A stretch of DNA of 16,637 nucleotides from NCBI GenBank assembly GCA_030432775.1, contig JAUILO010000043.1, positions 1 through 16,637 on the forward strand, given 5' to 3'. The DNA is from Alphaproteobacteria bacterium (GTDB lineage: Bacteria; Pseudomonadota; Alphaproteobacteria; Micavibrionales; Micavibrionaceae). A program made the position numbers and the translations under genes. This document shows positions 1-7,061 of this stretch, in pieces (the stretch's first letter is position 1; the number at the start of each line of letters is the position of its first letter). Under the pieces are notes generated by a model. That model was not told the origin of the DNA. It worked only from the letters and a program-made list of their open reading frames with translations, and did not search any database.

Positions 1-586
1 CGCGATCAACCCAGAACACCTTATTGGTCACATTGGCCAAAAATGTTCTATCGTGACTAATGCATAGCAATGTACCGCGATAACCATTCAGATATTGTTC
101 AAGCCACTCAATCGCTTCCAGATCAAGGTGGTTTGTCGGTTCATCAAGCAACAGAATATCAGGCTCTTCCACCAGAGCTCTGGCAAGGCCAGCACGGCGG
201 ATTTGTCCACCGGATAAACGCTGCATTAACGCAGCTGTGTCAAGCTGCAATGCTTCGGCAACCAGATCGACCTTATACATATGCAGCTCTTTTTCTTCTT
301 CTTGGATTTCTTCAAATATATAGTCAAAAACCGTCTGTCCTTCTTTGGGAATGATGTCTTGCTGCAAATAACCAATCGTTGTGCCCGCCTCTTCCCAACG
401 TTCACCTTCATCAAGTTCTTTTTCCCCTGTGATCATTTTAATAAGGGTCGATTTACCCGCACCGTTTTTGCCGACCAGCGCAATCCGGCTGCCTTCGTGA
501 ATGTTAAACGAGAAATTCTCGAATATCACAAAGTCGTTATAACGAACCAGCGCGTCTTTAACAGATAACAATAAAGGTGGTGGCAT
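1..586 (-). CDS. ABC-F family ATP-binding protein, N-terminal part (partial)
   Basis: Partial gene: 195 codons are readable from the ATG at 586 to the left edge, and the frame is still open there. It is the first nucleotide-binding domain of an ABC-F protein, a soluble twin-ABC ATPase family without membrane segments whose members act on ribosomes or in translation quality control (Uup-like group). Visible motifs are Walker A GKNGAGKST at residues 39-47, a Q-loop in IGYLQQD at 71-77, the signature LSGGQ at 124-128, Walker B ILLLDEP at 144-150 followed by TNHLD, and the switch histidine in CISHD at 174-179 (H178). The opening MPPPLLLS followed by a short beta-strand into Walker A is typical of the alphaproteobacterial form. 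The linker and second ABC domain must lie beyond the edge. It starts 74 nt after the stop of the same-strand flavoprotein gene, so the two may be co-transcribed. I cannot assign the exact ABC-F subfamily. Confidence 0.9.
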   Translation of the reverse strand, partial: MPPPLLLSVKDALVRYNDFVIFENFSFNIHEGSRIALVGKNGAGKSTLIKMITGEKELDEGERWEEAGTTIGYLQQDIIPKEGQTVFDYIFEEIQEEEKELHMYKVDLVAEALQLDTAALMQRLSGGQIRRAGLARALVEEPDILLLDEPTNHLDLEAIEWLEQYLNGYRGTLLCISHDRTFLANVTNKVFWVDR

Positions 587-660
587 TTACTTCTTATTCC
601 TACAGCTCTTATTTATGCAATTACAAATAAACCATCTTGCAATGACTATACATAACAGAC

Positions 661-1872
661 TTATACATGCTGGCCAGCGGCATAGCCCGAAGACCATGCC
701 CATTGAAAGTTAAAGCCGCCCAGATGCCCTGTCACATCAACAACTTCGCCAATAAAGAACAGTCCGGTCTGTTTCCTAGACTCCATTGTTTTGGATGATA
801 ACTCATTACAATCAACACCGCCAAGGGTGACCTCTGCGGTTCTATACCCTTCGGTGCCACTTGGCCTTACATGCCAATCATTAACCGCGCCAGCCAGTTT
901 TTCAATGCGGGTATCGGCCATATCAGCCATACGTCCGCCTATCTGCAAATCTTCGCAGATACTTCTGGCCAGACGTTTGGGTATTATATCAGACAAAGCT
1001 GTACTGACATCCTGTTTCGGGTTGCTTGTACGGCGTTCCTTGAAAAATTCACGCGCATTCACATCCGGCGCCAGATTAACAATTATATCCTCGCCCTCTT
1101 TCCAATACGAAGAAATCTGAAGAATAGACGGACCGCTTAAACCGCGATGGGTAAATAATAAGCCTTCTGAAAAGCTTGTTTTACCGTATGAAACCGTTGC
1201 CTCTACAGACAGTCCCGTTAGCTCCTTACATCTATCCAGCAAAGCGTTCTGAAATGTTAAAGGCACAAGACCGGGACGGGTATCAAACACATTCAGACCA
1301 AATTGACGGGCAACCTCGTACCCGAATTTTGTCGCGCCGATCTTGGGAATAGACAACCCGCCCGTGGCAACGACAAAAGAATCGCATGTACTTTTGCGTT
1401 TGGGCGCATCTTCCTTACCACGGCGACTTAACCCCGTGGTGATCCAATATCCGGCCTCGGTCGGCTTAATATCAACAACAGAAACTTCAGTATTAATGAC
1501 AACACCGGCATCCTGACACTCTGTGACCATCATATCAATGATCTGCTGCGCACTTTCATCACAAAATAACTGACCCAGCTTTTTTTCATGAAATGCAATG
1601 CCGTGCTTTTTAACCAAGGAAATAAAATCCTGCTGTGTGTACTGTTTCAACGCAGATTTACAAAAATGAACATTGCCGGATATATAGGTTTTTGGATTTG
1701 CATGAATATTGGTAAAATTACAACGCCCACCACCGGAAATACGGATTTTCTCGCCAATTTTACGTGAATGGTCAATCAACCATACAGAGCGCCCGCGCTT
1801 TGCTGCTTCCAGCGCGCACATCATGCCTGCTGCGCCCGCGCCGACTATAATGACATCGTAATGTGTATTCAT
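661..1872 (-). CDS. HI0933/YhiN-family FAD-binding flavoprotein
   Basis: A 403-residue flavoprotein of the HI0933-like family (annotated variously as YhiN, BaiN-like or 'aminoacetone oxidase family'). The physiological substrate of most members is unknown, so I give no reaction. The N-terminus has the dinucleotide-binding motif GAGAAG at residues 11-16. It is followed by GEKIRISGGGRCNFTN at 40-55, the family hallmark. The C-terminus carries the matching second hallmark, GEVVDVTGHLGGFNFQWAWSSGYAAG, near 373-400. Length is normal for the family. The frame is open to an earlier ATG at 1911, which would add MTKHVTKTCNRGH. I prefer the ATG at 1872 because GAGGG (1876-1880, minus strand) lies just upstream and the flavin-binding strand then begins within about six residues, as in homologues. 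The downstream same-strand neighbour is the ABC-F gene. Confidence 0.9.
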   Translation of the reverse strand: MNTHYDVIIVGAGAAGMMCALEAAKRGRSVWLIDHSRKIGEKIRISGGGRCNFTNIHANPKTYISGNVHFCKSALKQYTQQDFISLVKKHGIAFHEKKLGQLFCDESAQQIIDMMVTECQDAGVVINTEVSVVDIKPTEAGYWITTGLSRRGKEDAPKRKSTCDSFVVATGGLSIPKIGATKFGYEVARQFGLNVFDTRPGLVPLTFQNALLDRCKELTGLSVEATVSYGKTSFSEGLLFTHRGLSGPSILQISSYWKEGEDIIVNLAPDVNAREFFKERRTSNPKQDVSTALSDIIPKRLARSICEDLQIGGRMADMADTRIEKLAGAVNDWHVRPSGTEGYRTAEVTLGGVDCNELSSKTMESRKQTGLFFIGEVVDVTGHLGGFNFQWAWSSGYAAGQHV

Positions 1873-1920
1873 ATGCCCTCTATTGCATGTCTTGGTGACA
1901 TGTTTTGTCATCCGTAATTA

Positions 1921-2100
1921 TTACCAAAGACCCAGCTTGTAACACAAAAGGTCACGCTTTGTAAGTAAACACTTACTGAAGGTTTGCCCGTCGATTAACT
2001 GCGCACAGCCGCGTCCTGACCATGGAACAATACCGCCGTATCGCATAACCAGCAGACCACACAGCGTCAATGTGGAAAACTTATCACATTTTATAATCAT
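1921..2100 (-). CDS. Candidate small cysteine-rich ORF, 59 aa, function unknown
   Basis: An uninterrupted ATG-to-TAA frame of 59 codons fills most of the gap between the divergent flavoprotein and Sel1-repeat genes. The predicted peptide begins MIIKCDKFSTL and ends CYKLGLW. It has five cysteines (residues 5, 14, 32, 44, 53) and no clear transmembrane segment or signal peptide. A second in-frame ATG is at codon 19. It lies in the same frame as the flavoprotein gene and is separated from that gene's possible upstream ATG only by TAA TAA and two further codons. It could therefore be a leader ORF, a decayed extension or chance. No good ribosome binding site is visible, and third-position base use shows no obvious coding bias. 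I do not recognise a family. Treat it as a hypothesis. Confidence 0.25.
   Translation of the reverse strand: MIIKCDKFSTLTLCGLLVMRYGGIVPWSGRGCAQLIDGQTFSKCLLTKRDLLCYKLGLW
1961..1976. promoter_or_regulatory. Inverted repeat GTAAGT-N4-ACTTAC, possible operator
   Basis: Two perfect 6-bp arms separated by AAAC form a compact dyad of the size bound by TetR-like or similar dimeric repressors. It lies about 90 bp upstream of the flavoprotein start and about 190 bp upstream of the Sel1-repeat gene. No regulator gene is nearby in the window. It also falls inside the candidate 59-codon ORF. A 6-bp dyad can arise by chance, so confidence is low. Confidence 0.2.
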
Positions 2101-2155
2101 GTCTTATGTCATTTAATGAATCCGCATATAGTGTATGGAATCATAAGATAAATTT

Positions 2156-2160
2156 GGAGA
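2156..2160 (+). promoter_or_regulatory. Ribosome binding site GGAGA supporting a GTG start
   Basis: GGAGA sits 6 nt upstream of the GTG at 2167. It decides the start of the Sel1-repeat gene: no in-frame ATG exists upstream after the preceding stop, and the first downstream methionine is about 90 codons in, which would remove much of the coiled coil. Confidence 0.65.
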
Positions 2161-2166
2161 GCGACT

Positions 2167-4149
2167 GTGGCGAAACTAAAGCCCCAAGATAGCGCCCGCA
2201 CTGGCAAAGACCAGAATAAGCAGGTTGTAGACCTATTGAATGTTCTGGGAGGACGCTTAATAGACAGCGAAAAAGAACGTGTTGCGATAAAAGAAGCCAT
2301 TTCAACACTGCATAACAGGCTGGATGATCTGGACAGTAAAGCCGATCATTCGGAAATCGCCTATCTGACTTTCCAAAGCAAGATTAATCAGGCAGAACAA
2401 ACAGAACAAGAAGTGCGCGCTTTGCTGGAACAGCAAAAACACTTCATGGATAAAATCGAAAAAACAGCACATCTTGCCGAACAAATCGAAGAAACACTCA
2501 CACAGCAAAAACGGATTAACCGCCGCCTCGATAAAGTTGCGCAAGACCGTTCAAGACTAGATAGGAAACTTGATCGTATCGAAGAAAGCGTTATTCAAGC
2601 GCAAGATGTTATCAATGCCAAAGCGCTTGTCTTGCTTGCAGATAAGCAAATAGTTGCGCAAAGCGGCGTGGATAGCGTTCCTGTTACAACAGCCAATGAC
2701 GACGCCGCTGATAAAGATATTGCACCGTGGTGGAAGCCAGCATCCTTTGGGCAAAGCGCCGCTATTGTTGCCGTGTTCGCCCTTGCGATGTGGACTGGCT
2801 GGGCACTGAATGAAAAGCCGTTCGAGGGCGCACAGAATGTTGCGCAAAGCTTCTTCTCACGTAGTGTTGATTTTGCCAGTAACGCAACAAAAAACAAAAA
2901 TTCAGACACAGTCGAAACACAATCTGCATATAACAATGCCGATATATATGGCGACCCTGAATCATATGCCGATGCCGGATATGATAACACCGGATATGAC
3001 GAAGACAGTATAGAAACAGCAGCGATGGACGCAACAGCAGCGCAGCTAAATGATATTATGCCCAGTAGCGGCAATATAAACGGCGATGCGAGCGCAAACA
3101 CAATACAGAATACAAATCTTATTCCGGTATCACTTGGCACATCAAGCAACCCGATTGACCAAAGTGAACAGGCTGTGCCGTTTAATCTGGAACAATTCCT
3201 TGCCGATAACAAACCGGCCAAGCCGCTTGGCGAAACGCTAAAACCTGATCCGCATTTGGCGTCTGCCTTGCGCGAAACAGAAGAACGCGCCTTTGAAGGT
3301 AACCACAAAGCACAGCACGACCTTGGCATTATTTATGCCGCAGGCCATGGCGATGTTCCGGTTGATTACCAGCGTGCCCTGACATATTTTCGTTATGCGT
3401 CATACGGCGATATTCCCAATGCGCGTTACAATCTTGGCGTACTTTACCATCAAGGTCTTGGCACAGACCAGGATCTAGCCGCTGCGCTTGGCTGGTACCA
3501 TGCGGCGGCTGATCTTGGGCATCCGGATGCAATGTATAATCTGGGTATTGCCAATATCGAAGGGATCGGCACATCATACCAGCCGCAAAAAGCCGCACTT
3601 TACTTCAGGGATGCTGCTAATAACGGCGTAATGGAGGCCGCTTATAATCTGGGACTTATCCATGAAAGCGGCTTACTTGGCGCCCCGGATACAGACGAAG
3701 CGCTTTACTGGTACAAAGTCGCCGCAGATAAAAACAGTAGCGAAGCCCGCGCCGCGCTAAACGATTTATCAAAACGCCTTGGCAAAACCGAAAAAGATAT
3801 CGAAGCGATCTATAAAGAAAAAACACCAAAAATGACCGGCAAGAAAAAAGCCGCCGCAGATAAAGCGAACACATATAAAGAACAGCACGCCTCTGCACTA
3901 ACAGATGCAGATATTATTGGCACGCCATCGGCCGAACAAAAGAAACTCGAAATTACCCAGAAAATACAAGGGCAGCTTATTGAGCGAGGCCTATACCCCG
4001 GCCCTGCGACAGGATACAGCAATCCACAAACAGAAGATGCCATATTGAGCTATCAGGCTATTCATGAGTTACCGCGCACCGGACAGGCAAGCGAGGATTT
4101 ATTGCTGCATATGGCATCAACATCCGAAGAATATGGCTCCAGGGAATAA
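2167..4149 (+). CDS. PodJ-like membrane protein: coiled coil, TM helix, Sel1 repeats, peptidoglycan-binding domain
   Basis: A 660-residue protein starting at GTG. Domains in order: a charged helical region rich in heptads (about 20-160), likely a cytoplasmic coiled coil; one hydrophobic helix at about 194-213 (FGQSAAIVAVFALAMWTGWA); a low-complexity Asn/Asp/Tyr/Ala-rich linker (about 220-365); four or five Sel1-like repeats (about 374-535) with cores such as ARYNLGVLYHQGLGT and AMYNLGIANIEGIGT; a Lys/Ala-rich spacer; and a C-terminal region (about 596-650) with the pattern of a PG_binding_1 domain, including LIERGLYPGPATG and DAILSYQ. This order matches the polarity factor PodJ of Caulobacter and relatives, though this protein is shorter. 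By analogy the N-terminus would recruit cytoplasmic partners and the C-terminus would sit in the periplasm. The fold order is visible; the polarity role is inference. It converges with ispE with only 4 nt between the stops. Confidence 0.85.
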   Translation: MAKLKPQDSARTGKDQNKQVVDLLNVLGGRLIDSEKERVAIKEAISTLHNRLDDLDSKADHSEIAYLTFQSKINQAEQTEQEVRALLEQQKHFMDKIEKTAHLAEQIEETLTQQKRINRRLDKVAQDRSRLDRKLDRIEESVIQAQDVINAKALVLLADKQIVAQSGVDSVPVTTANDDAADKDIAPWWKPASFGQSAAIVAVFALAMWTGWALNEKPFEGAQNVAQSFFSRSVDFASNATKNKNSDTVETQSAYNNADIYGDPESYADAGYDNTGYDEDSIETAAMDATAAQLNDIMPSSGNINGDASANTIQNTNLIPVSLGTSSNPIDQSEQAVPFNLEQFLADNKPAKPLGETLKPDPHLASALRETEERAFEGNHKAQHDLGIIYAAGHGDVPVDYQRALTYFRYASYGDIPNARYNLGVLYHQGLGTDQDLAAALGWYHAAADLGHPDAMYNLGIANIEGIGTSYQPQKAALYFRDAANNGVMEAAYNLGLIHESGLLGAPDTDEALYWYKVAADKNSSEARAALNDLSKRLGKTEKDIEAIYKEKTPKMTGKKKAAADKANTYKEQHASALTDADIIGTPSAEQKKLEITQKIQGQLIERGLYPGPATGYSNPQTEDAILSYQAIHELPRTGQASEDLLLHMASTSEEYGSRE

Positions 4150-4153
4150 AAAA

Positions 4154-5035
4154 TCACGCAGCATTAAAGATAGTCGCTTCCGCCCAATAATCCGGACGGA
4201 TTTTTTTGATCTGCTCTCTGGCGGCTTGTGCTTTTGCGGCATCATCAAATAAAGCAAAACAACTTGATCCACTTCCAGTCATACGCGCCATGCGGCAACC
4301 GGAAAAAGCCTTCATATCGTCAAGAAGGTCGCCAATTTGCGGGGCGATCTGAACAGCATAAGCGTTTAAATCATTCTGTGCATTGTCTAGCAATGTGTAA
4401 AAATCATCCTTCTGCACGTTCTGTAGCTTTGCAGTAAAATCATTATCCCATGACAGATTAAACGAGGAGTCAAAGCGTTTGAATATTTCGGGTGTGTTGA
4501 TATGAACGGCAGGATAAACCAGCAACGCATGCAGATTTTTAGGAATATCCACGGCGGTAATATTTTCACCGATGCCGGACATGATTGCCGCGCTTCCATG
4601 TAAACATACAGGTATATCCGCGCCAAGGGATGCGGCCTGCTGTAGAATTGCGCGCTTTATATGACCGGAAAAATCAACATTCCAATATTGTAGTAACCCG
4701 CGTATAACCGCCGCCGCATCAGCAGAGCCGCCGCCAATGCCCGCGCCAACGGGAAGATTTTTTTCAAGGTGGATACCGCATGTTAAATCACATCCGGTAA
4801 TCTCCGCGGCTGATTTTGCGGCCCGAACGACCAGATTATCTTCATGATTATCGCCCAGTAAACCGCAAAACTGACCACTGACAGAAAATGAAAAATCATC
4901 TGCTCCGGTAATTGTAATCACGTCATGTAAATCGGAAAAACAGACCAGTGAACGCAGCAAATGATATCCATCATCCCTGCGTCCAGTGACATGCAAGAAC
5001 AAATTAATCTTCGCTGCTGCTTTTACATGAACCAT
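4154..5035 (-). CDS. ispE: 4-diphosphocytidyl-2-C-methyl-D-erythritol kinase
   Basis: IspE, a GHMP-family kinase, phosphorylates the 2-hydroxyl of CDP-methylerythritol with ATP in the cytoplasmic MEP pathway to IPP and DMAPP. From the ATG at 5035 it is 293 residues, a normal length. Key features are AAAKINLFLHVTGRRDDGYH at the N-terminus, with the expected catalytic lysine at K9; the ATP-binding loop PVGAGIGGGSADAA at 95-108; GADIPVC with the catalytic aspartate at D140; and the third GHMP motif ARMTGSGSSCFALF near the C-terminus. A TTG at 5041, in frame, would add two residues. I chose ATG because neither has a clear ribosome binding site. It begins 29 nt after the stop of the upstream TPR gene and is probably translated from the same transcript. 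Its 3' end contains a hairpin plus T-run that reads as a terminator for the convergent gene. Confidence 0.96.
   Translation of the reverse strand: MVHVKAAAKINLFLHVTGRRDDGYHLLRSLVCFSDLHDVITITGADDFSFSVSGQFCGLLGDNHEDNLVVRAAKSAAEITGCDLTCGIHLEKNLPVGAGIGGGSADAAAVIRGLLQYWNVDFSGHIKRAILQQAASLGADIPVCLHGSAAIMSGIGENITAVDIPKNLHALLVYPAVHINTPEIFKRFDSSFNLSWDNDFTAKLQNVQKDDFYTLLDNAQNDLNAYAVQIAPQIGDLLDDMKAFSGCRMARMTGSGSSCFALFDDAAKAQAAREQIKKIRPDYWAEATIFNAA
4189..4207 (+). terminator. Candidate intrinsic terminator of the Sel1-repeat gene, inside ispE
   Basis: AATCC (4189-4193), loop GGAC, GGATT (4198-4202), then an uninterrupted T-run to 4207. It begins 40 nt after the Sel1-repeat gene's stop, a normal distance, and lies within the last codons of the opposing ispE gene (the IKKIRPDY segment). 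The stem has only 5 bp, so it is a modest candidate. Confidence 0.4.
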
Positions 5036-5064
5036 TTGCAATGCCAGAACTTTTAAAGCCGGAG

Positions 5065-6876
5065 TTATTTGGATTTTCCTATACCAGCCAGACCCTCTTT
5101 CGCATCTAGGCCGTAAAGCAATTTGCGCTCGATCGGCGCGATATCATCTTCGGATGTGGCGTAATTGACCGCCCGTTCCCACTGAAAACGCGCTTCTGTT
5201 GTACGGCCAACTTTCCAATACGCATCCCCCAGATGATCATTAATTGTGCTGTCATATGGAAGAAGCTCAACGGCGGCTTCTAAATTCGGCACAGCTTGTT
5301 CGAACTGACCTTGCATAAAATACACCCAGCCCAGCGAATCTGTAATATACCCATCTTCCGGACGCATCTGCAGAGCGCGCTTAATCAGCTCCAAAGATTG
5401 CTCCAGCTCCAGCCCTTGTTCAGCCCAGCCATACCCCAGATAGTTGAGCAAATAAGGGTGGTTCGGGCGATAAACAAGCGCAGCTTTCAAATCAGCCTCC
5501 GCACTTTTCCAGTTCCCTTCACGCTCGCTTGCCATGCCACGCGCATATAACAAATACCAATATTCTTCAGGAATTTCACTCCCCATAAAATTAGCAGCCT
5601 TATTATATATTTTGAGTGCGCTTTTATAATTTTCTTCCTGACGATACAGATCACCAATCTGGATCAATGAATCAACATCGTTATATTTCAAGAACAGCGC
5701 ATTAAGCAATCGGCGCGCTCCTTCCATATCATCCATCTGCGCCATTAAATCGGCAATGTAGCGCTGTGTTTCAAGATATGAGGGATGGTTTTCATCAATT
5801 GAGGATAAATGTTCGATCGCTTCGTGATAACGTCCGGCTTGTACGAGGGAATCTGCCAACAAAAGACGCGCATCAAAACGGCGTCCATCCAGCGCCAAAG
5901 CCATGTTTGAAAACAAACGGGTACTTGTCGAACTTTGCTCAATATACAGCAAATAAGCCATATCATACATGGCCTGAGCCGCGCCTTCTTGAACGCTGCG
6001 AACATGGACAAAAGGCAAGACGCTATCCAGTTGTTCTTGCGTTAATTCGCCCGTCACATTTTTAAGCATCGTCAGCTTACTGTTAAGGACGTGATTTTCT
6101 TTGACCGCTTCTTTGACTTCTTCATATAAAGGAAGCGCTTTATCACGATTACCGGATGCAAGATAGATATCGCCCACACGTTCTTTATCAGCAAGACTTA
6201 GCGGTTCGGTCGTCAGAATATGGGCGGCGACCTGCGCGGCTTGTTCTTTGTTATCAAGGTAAAGCGCAATCAACGCCTTGTGATATTGGTGAAGCGGGGT
6301 ATCGTTAAACAAAGTGCTATCAATGCGCTTATCTCCGGCCAAAACCCAACCTTTTAAAAGCGGACGAATAAATTCTGTTGTATCGCCTGCGGGCATATCA
6401 TCAAGATATGTGATCGCCAAACGCGCATCGTCATTAATTAATGAATTCAGCGAGAGCACCATCAGTACAAGAGAATCTTTTTCACCCAGACCGTCAAGAC
6501 GTTCGGCGCGTTTAACAGCCGTATCAAATTCGCCAGCCCCCAGCGCCAATATCATCGAACGCTTAATCAACTCGTCTTCGCGGGAAGCTTGCCCAATTAA
6601 ATAGCCAAGGTAACGATTGGCCGCAGACCAATCGTTGCGCGATTGCGCAAAATGACTGCGCAAGTAATTTGAAGCAAATCCGCGTCTAAGTTCATCTTGC
6701 AACGGCGCTGTTTGAATTTTGACTGTCTTTTCACTGCTCTTTCCGGCTTGCCCGCTATTTCCGACTGCTTCATTGGCGGCATCCTTGGCATATACGTTTG
6801 CAGGAACCAAAAGCGCGCCGCCCAGAGTTAAAGAAGTTACAACAGATAATAGTCCCAGATATTTTTTAATCATCAT
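5065..6876 (-). CDS. Exported tetratricopeptide-repeat protein
   Basis: A protein of about 603 residues with a signal peptide and many TPR-like helical hairpins. The N-terminus MMIKKYLGLLSVVTSLTLGG, then ALLVPANVYA, has a basic n-region, a hydrophobic core and a cleavage site after residue 30, so it should be periplasmic or outer-membrane associated. Clear TPR units occupy roughly residues 440-575, for example DSLGWVYFMQGQFEQAVPNL and DHLGDAYWKVGRTTEARFQW. Weaker repeats precede them from about residue 200. No enzyme motif is visible, and TPR arrays act as protein-interaction scaffolds. The frame is open to a TTG at 6900, which would give a longer n-region. I chose the ATG at 6876 because it yields a compact signal peptide; ATG at 6873 is equivalent. 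No Shine-Dalgarno is evident. ispE follows 29 nt downstream. Proteins of this type next to ispE are, to my knowledge, common in alphaproteobacteria, but their precise role is not established. Confidence 0.88.
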   Translation of the reverse strand: MMIKKYLGLLSVVTSLTLGGALLVPANVYAKDAANEAVGNSGQAGKSSEKTVKIQTAPLQDELRRGFASNYLRSHFAQSRNDWSAANRYLGYLIGQASREDELIKRSMILALGAGEFDTAVKRAERLDGLGEKDSLVLMVLSLNSLINDDARLAITYLDDMPAGDTTEFIRPLLKGWVLAGDKRIDSTLFNDTPLHQYHKALIALYLDNKEQAAQVAAHILTTEPLSLADKERVGDIYLASGNRDKALPLYEEVKEAVKENHVLNSKLTMLKNVTGELTQEQLDSVLPFVHVRSVQEGAAQAMYDMAYLLYIEQSSTSTRLFSNMALALDGRRFDARLLLADSLVQAGRYHEAIEHLSSIDENHPSYLETQRYIADLMAQMDDMEGARRLLNALFLKYNDVDSLIQIGDLYRQEENYKSALKIYNKAANFMGSEIPEEYWYLLYARGMASEREGNWKSAEADLKAALVYRPNHPYLLNYLGYGWAEQGLELEQSLELIKRALQMRPEDGYITDSLGWVYFMQGQFEQAVPNLEAAVELLPYDSTINDHLGDAYWKVGRTTEARFQWERAVNYATSEDDIAPIERKLLYGLDAKEGLAGIGKSK

Positions 6877-7061
6877 TTTATATGTGTCGTTATGTTTCAA
6901 AAATCAACAGTGCAACGGTAAAAAATCAGGTGTGATTGCCCCTATCTTCAACACTATCGCTATTTAATATAACCCGAATGTAACAGGGGGGAAACAAGTC
7001 GTCACGCCCCTTTTTAACATCAAGAATAAGTTTTACATACTCTGTTTAAGCTCCAAAGTGT

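Noticed and set aside
1873..1911. N-terminal extension of the flavoprotein to the ATG at 1911
   Set aside because: It adds a non-family segment before the flavin-binding strand, and the better-placed GAGGG precedes the ATG at 1872.
1924..2166. Possible structured RNA in the divergent intergenic region
   Set aside because: Only short stems are visible (for example CCACA/TGTGG). No match to tmRNA, SRP RNA, 6S, RNase P or tRNA cores could be recognised by eye.
2975..2999. Two direct copies of CCGGATATGA, 5 nt apart
   Set aside because: They encode repeated GYD residues in the low-complexity linker of the Sel1-repeat protein. This is internal coding repetition, not a mobile or regulatory repeat.
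2595..3329. A 244-codon minus-strand open frame inside the Sel1-repeat gene
   Set aside because: It lies antisense to a gene with clear domains, has low-complexity Ser/Ala/Cys-rich content, and has no ribosome binding site or family motif. It is a shadow of the biased codon use on the plus strand.
6985..7015. AGGGG...CCCCTTTTT hairpin-like element read on the plus strand
   Set aside because: Both flanking genes are on the minus strand, so no plus-strand transcript needs it. On the minus strand there is no T-run. The loop is long, at 17 nt.
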